This document shows positions 1-10,503 of a DNA stretch of 64,000 nucleotides, in pieces (the stretch's first letter is position 1; each line of letters begins with the position of its first letter). Made by a program: the position numbers and the translations under genes. A model generated the notes under the pieces. It had not been told where the DNA came from. It ran no database searches and was given only the letters and a program-made list of their open reading frames with translations. Origin of the DNA: Bacteroidota bacterium (lineage in GTDB: Bacteria; Bacteroidota; Bacteroidia; Bacteroidales; CAIXZF01); assembly GCA_022709385.1 (NCBI GenBank), contig JAKLIX010000003.1, positions 62,001 to 126,000 of the forward strand. The letters run 5' to 3'.

Positions 1-1379
1 AGCGGCATACCATATATATTATTACAGATGGCGGATGCCTGGGGATTCGACCATCCTGCCGGGAACATGCAAAGGGAGAAGGAGATGGAAAGCCGTGGTT
101 CGGGGGTGCAGTTGAATCCGGCCGTCATGGCAGGACCAATGCCTTCTTTCAGGCTGACTTCACCGAAGACCCTTATTTTTCGCAGGAATAACTGCCAGTC
201 GAAACCGTAAAAAACCATACGGGAGTTTGTATCCTGGAAAAGCCTGTAAGCTTTGTGCGAAGGAATCAGCAATCCTTCCGTCTGATGATACAGCACGCTG
301 AAGCCGGTCCTCCACAATTCTCCCCCCCCCGACAGGTGCAGGCCTGCATTCCGTTCAATGATCCTGCCTTTGTTCATGACCTCAGAAACAGTTCTGTGGT
401 AATTGCTTTCGCCCAGGCTGGTGTAAAACAAATGATCAGGGTTTTCAGCATTGGTGTCAGTTCCTGCATCCCTTTTTCTTTGAGAAAGGAAGACTGACAG
501 GGTGATCCCCTGCGCCAGAAGGCTCAGCCCTGCTCCTCGGAATGCCGTATGGCTGCCCTGGCTCAATAGCGGGTAGAGACCTCTTGACTGGAATCTGAAA
601 TCGGATGCCTGGTTACCGCTGCCGGAATAGCTGCCCAGGGTCAGGCCCTGGCCGGCCGAGAAACCGAAATTTCCTATCACGGCCTTTTTCAGACTCCCGA
701 TATCCTGTATTGCCACGTATGATGCCTTGTCGTCGAAGTTCAGCGGTTGCTTTTCATCCGGACCCGATTCTCCCGGATCTTTTCTGAGGGCAACGGCTGC
801 AGTGAAGTTTTTGCCAAAACCAAACTTCAGGTTGGCTTTGTATTGATTTGCATCGCCCTGGTATTGTTGTGAAGCCGGGATGACGGCGGTATCATTACAG
901 TAACCTGCCTTTTTTTCCAACACCCTGCGGCACGATAGCAGGATTTCCGCGTGTGGCCTTTGAATTGCGTTTTTTATATTGGCAATCAAACTGCTTTGTG
1001 GTCTGAGGCAAACAAAGGGAAGCAGTTTCCCTGCCATTTCCCTGTTGATACCGCCAACGGCTGCAAGTTCATACAGGCTCAGCATCGGACCGAAATCCAG
1101 CATATACCGGTAAATGGAATCGGCTGCCTCCCGGCTGATAAGGCTAAGCCGCAACAGATCAAGCGGGTCGCGGACAGCCAGGTTCACGGGATGGTTTTGT
1201 AAATCCTGCTCCAGGTCATCCAGGGAAGAGAAATCGGAATCCATATCATGATCAGGATCCTGACCATGATTGTTGTCAAAATAACTCCGCCAGTCCACAC
1301 CCTCCTGACCGGCAGGTAGGTTTTGCCCGCTAAGCATGGTGGCCAGGGCAGTCAGCATGATGATGCATAAGGTTTTCAC
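1..1379 (-). CDS. Helix-hairpin-helix domain protein, partial (3' end beyond window)
   Basis: The frame is open for 459 codons from a GTG at 1379 and runs off the left edge. The first residues form a signal peptide (basic, then IIMLTALATMLSGQ). Residues about 60-110 carry a ComEA-like helix-hairpin-helix region (DPLDLLRLSLISREAADSIY, then LSLYELAAVGGINREMAGKLLPF), a pattern common in Bacteroidota exported HhH proteins of unknown role. The remainder is beta-rich and barrel-like (alternating aromatic and polar residues, GFSAGQGLTLG), so an envelope location is likely. The GTG overlaps the TGA of the preceding gene (GTGA), so the two are probably translationally coupled. An internal ATG at 1358 is the alternative start. 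The exact function is unknown. Confidence 0.75.
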   Translation of the reverse strand, partial: MKTLCIIMLTALATMLSGQNLPAGQEGVDWRSYFDNNHGQDPDHDMDSDFSSLDDLEQDLQNHPVNLAVRDPLDLLRLSLISREAADSIYRYMLDFGPMLSLYELAAVGGINREMAGKLLPFVCLRPQSSLIANIKNAIQRPHAEILLSCRRVLEKKAGYCNDTAVIPASQQYQGDANQYKANLKFGFGKNFTAAVALRKDPGESGPDEKQPLNFDDKASYVAIQDIGSLKKAVIGNFGFSAGQGLTLGSYSGSGNQASDFRFQSRGLYPLLSQGSHTAFRGAGLSLLAQGITLSVFLSQRKRDAGTDTNAENPDHLFYTSLGESNYHRTVSEVMNKGRIIERNAGLHLSGGGELWRTGFSVLYHQTEGLLIPSHKAYRLFQDTNSRMVFYGFDWQLFLRKIRVFGEVSLKEGIGPAMTAGFNCTPEPRLSISFSLCMFPAGWSNPQASAICNNIYGMP

Positions 1380-2230
1380 TTTTTTCCCGGTGTGAATAGC
1401 AATGCAAGCGAGGGTGAAAAGCCCAGCAGGGATTGGTAGGAAGTCTCAATCTGGACCATATATTTCCCTTTTTCCCAGCCAAAGCCGAGCAGGCTGTTCG
1501 ACGGACCCAGTCCCATGCGGCCCTGGCAGAAAAGCCCTGATGGAAACCGGCATTGGATACCCAGCTTTGCCCTCGGCTGCAGCGCCTCCGATTTCTCCAC
1601 TTCCCCGTATAGTAAGAGATTTCCGGATAATTTCCACCCGAAGGCCCATGCTGAGGAAAAAACGAAAGCTTTTTCAGGGTAAAGCGCAGGCATCCGCAAA
1701 AAGGAAATACTTGCCCCTGTTATCCAGTCCTTCCCGGCAGCATACTGAAAGCCTGCCACCGCTCCAGTCCCTGATGCCTGGCCATAGTTTTCGCCAATGC
1801 AAAGATGGTCGTAAAGCAGCCGGATACCTGCATGCAGCCCCCTGGACATCCTTGCGGCATAACCAAGCATGATGTACTGGTGTTTGAATAACTGCCGGCC
1901 TGACTGCTGGGCAAGGATACTCAGCATTCCTTTTCCTGCCGGGATCAGTGCAGCCACTCCCCCTGCTGCAAGATCCTTTATCATAAACCGATCAGCACAG
2001 TACAAAGCCAGCTGAAGGCTCTGCTCTGTTCCGCTGCCCGCCGGATTTCCCCATACAGCACCCGGCCCCCAGACCAGGGCTCCACTGCCGGTTCCCCGGT
2101 AGCAACTGGTCAATACCGGCTGTGCCATGAGCCGGCTGCCCAGCAGAAATGCCAATGTAACTACCTGGCATATAAGTAGTTTATCATTGCCCAGCCTGCG
2201 CTGTACCGGCTTTTTTTCTGACTGCCTCAT
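1376..2230 (-). CDS. Outer-membrane-type hypothetical protein
   Basis: The protein has an N-terminal signal peptide (LLICQVVTLAFLLGSRLMAQ, cleavage probably after MAQ) followed by about 245 residues rich in Gly and aromatic residues in alternating patterns. The segment VWGPGAVWGNPAG, just after the signal peptide, resembles the start of PorV/PorQ-like outer-membrane proteins of Bacteroidota. No catalytic motif is seen. I chose the ATG at 2230; ATGs at 2242 and 2254 are also in frame but lengthen the n-region, and a plus-strand promoter box lies at 2238-2245. The stop overlaps the GTG start of the HhH protein, which suggests a joint envelope function. No specific role can be assigned. Confidence 0.7.
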   Translation of the reverse strand: MRQSEKKPVQRRLGNDKLLICQVVTLAFLLGSRLMAQPVLTSCYRGTGSGALVWGPGAVWGNPAGSGTEQSLQLALYCADRFMIKDLAAGGVAALIPAGKGMLSILAQQSGRQLFKHQYIMLGYAARMSRGLHAGIRLLYDHLCIGENYGQASGTGAVAGFQYAAGKDWITGASISFLRMPALYPEKAFVFSSAWAFGWKLSGNLLLYGEVEKSEALQPRAKLGIQCRFPSGLFCQGRMGLGPSNSLLGFGWEKGKYMVQIETSYQSLLGFSPSLALLFTPGKK

Positions 2231-2237
2231 AATTTTA

Positions 2238-2245
2238 TACATTTG
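2238..2245 (+). promoter_or_regulatory. Candidate -7 box (TACATTTG) upstream of hldD
   Basis: The sequence matches the Bacteroidota -7 consensus TAnnTTTG exactly and points toward hldD, about 80 bases upstream of its ATG. No good TTTG is found at the -33 spacing, so this is only a candidate. Confidence 0.35.
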
Positions 2246-2326
2246 TGTCCTCACTTAGTATAGTTGCATGAAAATCCGAATCCGGAAAAATTGCACGAAA
2301 TATTTTGCTGATCAAAATCATCTGTT

Positions 2327-3292
2327 ATGATTATTGTCACGGGCGCTGCGGGTTTTATCGGAAGCTGCATGGTCAATAAGCTGAACAACAAGGGATTGAA
2401 AGACCTGATCCTGGTGGATGACTTTCAAAGGCCGGCGAAAGCGCAGAACCTTGAGAAAAAGGTGTTCAGGGAGAAGGTCGACCGGGATGATTTCTTTGAT
2501 TGGCTCGACCGGAATCATCATGATGTGGAGCATATCCTGCATCTGGGTGCACGGACTGACACCACGGAATTCGATCACAGGGTATTCGACCGGCTGAACC
2601 TGAATTATTCCCGCAGGCTATGGGAGGCCTGCAGCCGTTATTCCATTCCGCTGATATATGCTTCGTCTGCTGCCACTTACGGCATGGGAGAACAAGGCTA
2701 TTCCGACGATCACAGCATCATTCCCGGCTTAAAACCCCTTAATCCTTACGGCGAGTCCAAACAGCAGTTTGACCTTTGGGTGCTTCAGCAAAAAGATCAG
2801 CCGCCTGCCTGGACGGGATTAAAGTTTTTCAATGTTTACGGGCCGAATGAGTATCATAAAGGCCGGATGGCATCGGTGGTCTTCCATGCCTACGGGCAGG
2901 TCGCAAGAGAGGGGAAAGTGCGCTTGTTCAGATCACACAGGTCTGATTACCAGGACGGAATGCAGCTCCGGGATTTCATTTATGTGAGGGATGTCACCCG
3001 TGTGATTTATTTTCTCATGAAGGAAAGGAAAACCCACGGCATCATGAACCTGGGTACCGGGGAGGCAAGGACCTTTCTCGATCTGGCGGAAGCGGTGTTT
3101 CAGGCAAGCGGGAAAAGCCCGGTAATCGAGTTCATAGATACGCCTGCTGATATCAGAAATACCTACCAATATTATACGCAGGCAGTCATGGACAAACTGG
3201 CCCTTGCCGGTTACAGGCTTCCCTTTTACTCACTTGAAGCGGGAGTGAACGAATATGTGCTTGAATTTCTGAGCACCCACAGGTGCTATTGA
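2327..3292 (+). CDS. hldD: ADP-L-glycero-D-manno-heptose 6-epimerase
   Basis: This 321-residue NAD(P)-dependent short-chain dehydrogenase/reductase has a Rossmann glycine motif at residues 5-13 (TGAAGFIGS), the HldD-specific region LHLGARTDTTE around 72-81, and the catalytic Y141-x3-K145 (PYGESK). It inverts C6 of ADP-heptose to supply the inner-core heptose of lipopolysaccharide, acting in the cytoplasm. Length and motifs are typical of the family. It stands alone, divergent from the envelope pair on its left and convergent with the MerR gene on its right. A structured repeat follows its stop and may act as a terminator. Confidence 0.93.
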   Translation: MIIVTGAAGFIGSCMVNKLNNKGLKDLILVDDFQRPAKAQNLEKKVFREKVDRDDFFDWLDRNHHDVEHILHLGARTDTTEFDHRVFDRLNLNYSRRLWEACSRYSIPLIYASSAATYGMGEQGYSDDHSIIPGLKPLNPYGESKQQFDLWVLQQKDQPPAWTGLKFFNVYGPNEYHKGRMASVVFHAYGQVAREGKVRLFRSHRSDYQDGMQLRDFIYVRDVTRVIYFLMKERKTHGIMNLGTGEARTFLDLAEAVFQASGKSPVIEFIDTPADIRNTYQYYTQAVMDKLALAGYRLPFYSLEAGVNEYVLEFLSTHRCY

Positions 3293-3307
3293 TTTCAGGA
3301 GCCCGGT

Positions 3308-3407
3308 TTTATACCGAAAGAACACAGGAATGCGAAAAAAGTGTTCCCAGAGTCATCGGTATAACTGAATCTAAACGAAAATTGCTTCGCATTTTCACTA
3401 AGATTCA
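3308..3407 (+). repeat. 100-bp structured repeat, copy A
   Basis: This 100-base sequence matches the minus strand at 20571-20472 at 92 of 100 positions with no gaps. It folds into two adjacent hairpins. The first has arms TTATACCGA (3309-3317) and TCGGTATAA (3356-3364). The second has arms ACTGAATCT (3364-3372) and AGATTCAGT (3401-3409), with an inner GAAAAT/ATTTTC pair. It sits between the converging 3' ends of hldD and the MerR gene and reaches into the MerR stop codon, so it may serve as a bidirectional terminator here. Copy B lies in a promoter region, so termination cannot be its only property. Confidence 0.85.
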
Positions 3408-3749
3408 GTATATTTCGAGCGTGTTTTTCAGATCAATGACTTTCTTGCGGATACTGAGCAGGGATGCCATCACCTGATCTTTCCCTGCCGGCTTTTTCCC
3501 CTGAGCCTTCAGAAAGTCCCTGGCTCCCTGAAGGGTATAGCCCTTCTCCTTGACAAGATGAAAGATCTGGGCAAGTTGTTCAATGTCCTGAGGGGTGAAC
3601 AAGCGGTTCCCTTTTTTATTCTTTGCAGGGCTCAGGGAAGAGAATTCTTTTTCCCAGTAACGGATCAGGGAGGCATTCACCTGGAAAATGGAAGCAACTT
3701 CTCCGATGGTGAAATAGAGTTTTCCCGGGGGCAGGTCAGTTGAAATCAT
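3405..3749 (-). CDS. MerR family transcriptional regulator, small
   Basis: This 114-residue protein has a MerR winged helix-turn-helix at residues about 10-80 (YFTIGEVASIFQVNASLIRYWEKEF, then NRLFTPQDIEQLAQI) and a short helical tail (about 85-112) in place of an effector domain. It probably binds DNA as a dimer; no ligand pocket is seen. It lies 12 bases downstream of the M23 peptidase on the same strand, so both are likely cotranscribed, with alaS divergent. The target genes are unknown. Confidence 0.87.
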   Translation of the reverse strand: MISTDLPPGKLYFTIGEVASIFQVNASLIRYWEKEFSSLSPAKNKKGNRLFTPQDIEQLAQIFHLVKEKGYTLQGARDFLKAQGKKPAGKDQVMASLLSIRKKVIDLKNTLEIY

Positions 3750-3761
3750 GGGAGAATGAAA

Positions 3762-4733
3762 TTAGGAGAGTGATTGGGTCACCCGGCTGGCTATTTCAAG
3801 CACCTTTTTGTATTCTTCAGGTGAGAGGTCATTAAAGAAGAAGTTGATGGGATTGATTTTCTTTCCGTTTTTAATGACTTCGTAATGCAGATGCGGTGCC
3901 ACTGCCAATCCGGTGCTTCCCACATATCCGATGATTTGTCCCCGGGTGACTTTCTGCCCCGGTTTTACAGCAGTTCTGGAAAGGTGGGTATAAAAGGTCT
4001 GGTAGCCGAAACCATGGTTGATCAGCACGGTGATACCGTAACCCGTGGTGGAGGCCCGGTCAGGGATGGTAACGGTTCCGTTGGCGGTGGCAAAAACCGG
4101 GGTTCCCTTGGGGGCGGTGAAGTCAATTCCCCAGTGCATGCGCATGGTTTTATAAATCGGATGGATACGGTAACCGTAACCTGAAACAATGCGTGAAGTG
4201 CCTCCCCTGACCGGCACGATGGCAGGCAGGCAGGCCATCATTTCCTCCTTGTTCCTGGCCATGTTGAAGACTTCGTCGAATGAGATCGACTGCACGTACA
4301 TCCTCCTGGCCAGATTATCCAGTTTCTTTGCCGTTTCAACAATCACCTCGGTGTTTTTCAATCCTTCCAGGTGGGCGTATCTGTTGCTTCCGCCATAAGC
4401 CGCATTCCGTACGGTACTGGGGATGGGTTCGGCTTCAAAGATCACACGGTAAATATTATCGTCCTTCTCCTGCAGTTCGTTCATTACGGCCGTGAGATGT
4501 GACATGCGGTCGTTCAGGATCTTATACTGAAGCTTGTATTGTGCAATTTCACGCTCCAGAGATTTCTCCCTCGGCGAACTGAAAAAGTTATAAGCAATGA
4601 AGATCACCACGGTTGAAAATACCATGGCCGTTGCAAGAAAAGAAAGGAGTTTGATCAACCTGTCTTTTAACTTCAGATTGACTTTCTCAAAAGTGAGCGA
4701 TTTATGGTTGAAATGATACCTTGCTTTAGCCAT
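3762..4733 (-). CDS. M23 family metallopeptidase, membrane-anchored
   Basis: This is a zinc endopeptidase of the LytM/MepM type that cuts peptidoglycan cross-links in the periplasm. One membrane segment lies at residues about 28-50 (LLSFLATAMVFSTVVIFIAY), followed by a coiled-coil-prone stretch (55-95) and the catalytic domain (about 180-300). Zinc-site motifs are H200-x3-D204 (HWGID), H250 and H281-x-H283 (HLHYE). The start MAKARYHFNHKSL is the usual beginning of this Bacteroidota subfamily, so the upstream ATG at 4769 is rejected. All catalytic residues are present, so it should be an active hydrolase rather than an EnvC-like activator. Confidence 0.92.
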   Translation of the reverse strand: MAKARYHFNHKSLTFEKVNLKLKDRLIKLLSFLATAMVFSTVVIFIAYNFFSSPREKSLEREIAQYKLQYKILNDRMSHLTAVMNELQEKDDNIYRVIFEAEPIPSTVRNAAYGGSNRYAHLEGLKNTEVIVETAKKLDNLARRMYVQSISFDEVFNMARNKEEMMACLPAIVPVRGGTSRIVSGYGYRIHPIYKTMRMHWGIDFTAPKGTPVFATANGTVTIPDRASTTGYGITVLINHGFGYQTFYTHLSRTAVKPGQKVTRGQIIGYVGSTGLAVAPHLHYEVIKNGKKINPINFFFNDLSPEEYKKVLEIASRVTQSLS

Positions 4734-4785
4734 AAAGCGGAAAGGCGAAAGACTGTCCCCTGACTGCAAAGTTAATTAATTAAAC

Positions 4786-4793
4786 TACCTTTG
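4786..4793 (+). promoter_or_regulatory. Promoter -7 box (TACCTTTG) for alaS
   Basis: The sequence matches TAnnTTTG exactly and points to alaS, with its G 58 bases before the chosen ATG. It lies in the AT-rich spacer between the divergent M23 and alaS genes. Its position makes the ATG at 4791, which would fall inside the box, implausible. Confidence 0.55.
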
Positions 4794-4850
4794 CAAGTTT
4801 TTAAAGTTTTAAAAATTGTTAATGTACATTTTCCCCCAAATAGCAGGTAT

Positions 4851-7472
<2,622 letters not shown>

Positions 7473-7628
7473 GATTATAGGGAAAAGGCAGAACTTTTTT
7501 TATCATCCTTTGTTTGTTTCATGTGATAACAATTTAGACTTTAATGGTCACATGGAATGTCCGGGTTTTATATCATCTTCGGCTGGTGATTGCCAAACTT
7601 GGACATGACATGAAGTGAACCACATTTC

Positions 7629-8516
7629 ATGAAAGAAGCAAAGTATTCTATCAAAGACCTGGAGAAATTGTCGGGGATCAAGGCACATACCCTCCGCATC
7701 TGGGAAAAAAGGTATGAGTTGCTCTCGCCTGAGCGGACAACCACCAACATCAGGTATTACACCGATGACGACCTGAGGAAGATCCTCAATGTGGCACTTC
7801 TCAACAGACAGGGATATAAGATTTCCCACCTTGCGGGCCTGAGCGATGAGGCACTGAATGAAAAGGTGCTCTCCCTGTCTCAAAATGAATCACTTACCGA
7901 CATACAGCTTGACACCCTGCTCGCTTCCATGATCGACCTGGATGAGATCAGGTTTGACAAGATCATCAATAAAGCCATTATCAATTACGGCTTCGAGGAA
8001 ACCCTGAACAGGATCATCTATCCCCTCTTCGAAAGGATCGGGATGCTCTGGCAGACAGGTGCCATCAACCCCGCCCAGGAGCATTTCATCTCCAACCTCA
8101 TCAGGCAGAAAGTACTGGTGGCCATCGATGGTGTCATGACCGTCAGCAATGCTTCCCCAAAAACTTTCTTTCTTTTCCTGCGTGAGGACGAATGGCATGA
8201 GCTTGGCCTGCTCATCTTCTCATATTTCATCAAAAAGGCAGGGCACAAAGTCCTCTATTTCGGTCAGTCCCTGCCGTTTTCCGGATTAACGGAGACTTCA
8301 GCCAGGCTTGAGCCCGATTTCCTGATGACAATCCTGACCTGCAGCCTGCAGAATGAGGATGTGCTCTCCTATATCCACAAGCTCGCCGGTCATTTTTCCT
8401 CGAAAACCATATTCATTGCGGGTTATCAGGTAAGAGACATTGAAGATCCCTTGCCTTCCAATATCAGGCCGGTTCATTCCCTGGCCGAATTCAGACAATT
8501 CCTGCTTTCTCTGTAG
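7629..8516 (+). CDS. CarH-type MerR regulator with cobalamin-binding domain
   Basis: Three domains are visible in 295 residues: a MerR DNA-binding domain (5-75; YSIKDLEKLSGIKAHTLRIW), a four-helix B12-binding bundle (about 90-175) and a Rossmann-like B12-binding domain (about 178-292). Two CarH signatures are intact: W141-x9-E151-H152, which contacts the adenosyl group in CarH, and E188-x-H190-x-x-G193, whose His is the lower axial cobalt ligand. In characterised CarH proteins, adenosylcobalamin drives tetramerisation on the operator, and light breaks the Co-C bond and releases repression. The next gene is an ECF sigma factor. Light sensing here is inferred from residues only; B12 sensing without light is the alternative. 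Confidence 0.88.
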   Translation: MKEAKYSIKDLEKLSGIKAHTLRIWEKRYELLSPERTTTNIRYYTDDDLRKILNVALLNRQGYKISHLAGLSDEALNEKVLSLSQNESLTDIQLDTLLASMIDLDEIRFDKIINKAIINYGFEETLNRIIYPLFERIGMLWQTGAINPAQEHFISNLIRQKVLVAIDGVMTVSNASPKTFFLFLREDEWHELGLLIFSYFIKKAGHKVLYFGQSLPFSGLTETSARLEPDFLMTILTCSLQNEDVLSYIHKLAGHFSSKTIFIAGYQVRDIEDPLPSNIRPVHSLAEFRQFLLSL

Positions 8517-8704
8517 CCCTTCTTTGTCAATGCCTTTCTTTTCAAGTCCTGCAGGGTAAAGACTGCCCTGAGCGCCTTGTTATTGGCGGCATGTAATTAG
8601 GTAGTACATTGCTTGAATTGAAATGACGTTTAATAAATGGTGATGTATGATCAACAAAATTTATCTCTTAACCCCATTTTAAATAGTTGATATACAATTA
8701 GTTT

Positions 8705-8748
8705 ACAAATTATTTAATTTTTATTTAAAATAATTTAAAATAATTTGT
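8705..8748. promoter_or_regulatory. Inverted repeat, candidate operator for the CarH-like regulator
   Basis: Two perfect 11-base arms, ACAAATTATTT (8705-8715) and AAATAATTTGT (8738-8748), are separated by 22 AT-rich bases. The right arm touches the TTG (8748-8750) used as the -33 element of the ECF sigma promoter. A protein bound here would block that promoter, and the gene immediately upstream encodes a MerR-type DNA-binding protein. The binding partner is inferred. Confidence 0.5.
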
Positions 8749-8777
8749 TGAATCTTTCAGTTTGTGTACTATATTTG
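8748..8777 (+). promoter_or_regulatory. Promoter of the first ECF sigma factor gene
   Basis: TTG (8748-8750), a 19-base spacer and TATATTTG (8770-8777) form a near-ideal Bacteroidota promoter. The expected transcript starts near 8782 and has a leader of about 29 bases. The 294-base gap from 8517 to here is AT-rich and holds no other gene that I can see. Confidence 0.65.
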
Positions 8778-8810
8778 CAGTGAAATCTTAAACATTAAAA
8801 ATTCTGAGCC

Positions 8811-9326
8811 ATGACAGCCATAGAATTCAACCATAAGTTAACGAGTCTGAAGGATAATCTTCACTATTTCGCCATGACCCTTACCTCCAATTCCGAAGAA
8901 GCCAAGGATCTGGTGCAGGATACCTTTGTGAAAGCGCTGACCAACAGGGACAAGTTTGAAGACAACACCAATCTGAAAGCCTGGACCTTTACCATTATGA
9001 AAAATACTTTCATCAACAACTACCGGCGCAGCATCAGAACCAATGCCATTATTGACACCACCGATGACCTGTATTTTTTAAACCTTACGAAAGAGTCGGG
9101 CATTCCTTCGCCGGAATCCCAGATATCGCTGAAGGATATCCGCAAACGGGTCGACAGGCTTGACGACGACCAGCGTATTCCCTTTGAGATGCACACCCAG
9201 GGTTATAAATACAAGGAGATTGCTGAGAAACTGCAGATTTCCATCGGTACGGTGAAGAGCCGCATCTTCTTCGGAAGGAAGAAATTGATGGAGAACCTCA
9301 AAGGCTACCAGCAAAATCTCAATTAA
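8811..9326 (+). CDS. ECF-type RNA polymerase sigma factor
   Basis: This 171-residue protein has sigma region 2 at about 10-80 (SEEAKDLVQDTFVKAL, then NLKAWTFTIMKNTFINNYRR) and region 4 at about 110-165 (YKEIAEKLQISIGTVKSRIFFGRKKL). No anti-sigma gene lies beside it. From memory, sigma factors of this type in Bacteroidota are often found next to a CarH-like MerR gene and carotenoid genes. Here the MerR gene precedes it, but pterin genes follow after a terminator. Control by the upstream CarH-like protein is inferred from the operator-like repeat over its promoter. Confidence 0.92.
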   Translation: MTAIEFNHKLTSLKDNLHYFAMTLTSNSEEAKDLVQDTFVKALTNRDKFEDNTNLKAWTFTIMKNTFINNYRRSIRTNAIIDTTDDLYFLNLTKESGIPSPESQISLKDIRKRVDRLDDDQRIPFEMHTQGYKYKEIAEKLQISIGTVKSRIFFGRKKLMENLKGYQQNLN

Positions 9327-9344
9327 CAGAACAGATGCAATGAC

Positions 9345-9374
9345 AAAACCCGGACAAGCTCCGGGTTTTTTTTT
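9345..9374 (+). terminator. Rho-independent terminator after the ECF sigma gene
   Basis: The stem AACCCGGA / TCCGGGTT with loop CAAGC (9355-9359) is followed by a run of T residues. It separates the sigma factor from the pterin genes, so those need their own promoter, which begins at its last base. Confidence 0.85.
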
Positions 9375-9381
9375 AATTTTG
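9374..9381 (+). promoter_or_regulatory. Promoter -7 box (TAATTTTG) four bases before the PTPS start codon
   Basis: The sequence is an exact TAnnTTTG match, followed by TTCC and then the ATG at 9386. With the usual distance from -7 box to start site, transcription would begin at or next to the A of the ATG, giving a leaderless mRNA. Confidence 0.5.
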
Positions 9382-9385
9382 TTCC

Positions 9386-9802
9386 ATGGTTTATCTTACG
9401 CGAAGGGAGAGATTCAATGCTGCCCACCGCCTGTTCAGGCCGGACTTTACTGATGAGCAGAACCTTGAGGTCTTTGGTAAATGTTCCAATCCCAACTGGC
9501 ACGGGCATAATTACATCCTGTACGTCACCGTTCGCGGGAATGTCGATCCGCAAACCGGTTTTGTGGTGAACCTTTCTACGCTCAGCAGGGTGATCAGGGA
9601 AAGGGTGGTCGACAAGCTGGACCACCGCAATATCAACCTGGAAGTCCCATTCATGCAGGGCAGGCTGGCCTCTACCGAGAACCTTGCCTCCGCGATTTTC
9701 GACGAGCTCAGGGAAGCGGTGGCAGCGCTCGGTGCCGAACTTTACGCGGTGAGGATCGAAGAAACTGAAAATAACATGGTTGAATTCAGGTTAGAAAAAT
9801 AA
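9386..9802 (+). CDS. 6-pyruvoyl-tetrahydropterin / 6-carboxytetrahydropterin synthase family protein
   Basis: This is a 138-residue T-fold enzyme acting on 7,8-dihydroneopterin triphosphate. Zinc ligands are H14, H39 and H41; the catalytic Cys is C33, with D79-H80 (LDHRN) completing the relay. The spacing C33-x5-H39-x-H41 is that of mammalian-type PTPS (tetrahydrobiopterin synthesis), whereas QueD normally has C-x3-H-x-H. It lies 8 bases upstream of folE, which makes its substrate. No other queuosine gene is nearby. Automated annotation would probably call it QueD; I consider the product (pyruvoyl-, carboxy- or sepiapterin-type) open. Confidence 0.85.
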   Translation: MVYLTRRERFNAAHRLFRPDFTDEQNLEVFGKCSNPNWHGHNYILYVTVRGNVDPQTGFVVNLSTLSRVIRERVVDKLDHRNINLEVPFMQGRLASTENLASAIFDELREAVAALGAELYAVRIEETENNMVEFRLEK

Positions 9803-9810
9803 TAAATCCT

Positions 9811-10452
9811 ATGGACAGGTCTATTTTGCAGGAAATGCTTGAGGAAAACATGATGGATGGCTATGAAAAGCTTGAGTTGTACAACACCGAATCCATCGAT
9901 AAACTGAAGTATCATTACAAGGAGGTTTTGCAGTTGCTTGGCGAAGATCCTTCCCGGGAAGGATTGCTCGATACACCCACCCGGGTTGCGAAGGCCATGC
10001 ATTACCTGACGCACGGCTACCATATCAATCCGGAAAAAATCCTGGAATCGGCCAAGTTCAGGGAGGATTACCAGGAAATGGTCATCGTGAAGGATATTGA
10101 ATTGTACAGCATGTGTGAACACCACATGCTGCCGTTTTTTGGCAAGGCCCATGTGGCCTATATTCCAAACCATTTTATTGTCGGCCTGAGCAAAATCCCC
10201 AGGGTTGTGGATGCGTTCGCACGCCGCCTGCAGGTGCAGGAAAGACTGACCACCCAGATCAAGGATTCCATTCAGAATACCCTCAAACCCCTTGGTGTCG
10301 CCGTGGTGATTGAGGCAGTCCATATGTGCATGTCGATGCGGGGTATCCAGAAACAAAATTCTGTTACGACAACCTCGGATTTTACCGGTGCATTTCTTGT
10401 CGATAAAACAAGGGCGGAGTTCATGCACCTGATTAGTGCAAAGTTGCACTGA
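9811..10452 (+). CDS. folE: GTP cyclohydrolase I
   Basis: This 213-residue protein converts GTP to 7,8-dihydroneopterin triphosphate, the first step of folate and pterin synthesis. The zinc ligands are C102, H105 (MCEHHMLPF) and C173 (HMCMSMRG). The motifs [14 protein letters not shown] (50-63) and [20 protein letters not shown] (125-144) are typical of the family. It follows the PTPS gene by 8 bases and is almost certainly in the same operon, so its product can be passed directly to that enzyme. A start at the ATG at 9850 is possible because the first 13 residues are not conserved. Confidence 0.96.
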   Translation: MDRSILQEMLEENMMDGYEKLELYNTESIDKLKYHYKEVLQLLGEDPSREGLLDTPTRVAKAMHYLTHGYHINPEKILESAKFREDYQEMVIVKDIELYSMCEHHMLPFFGKAHVAYIPNHFIVGLSKIPRVVDAFARRLQVQERLTTQIKDSIQNTLKPLGVAVVIEAVHMCMSMRGIQKQNSVTTTSDFTGAFLVDKTRAEFMHLISAKLH

Positions 10453-10503
10453 CATGCAGACTTACCATTAGATGACAATCTGATAATCAATATTATATAA
10501 TCG

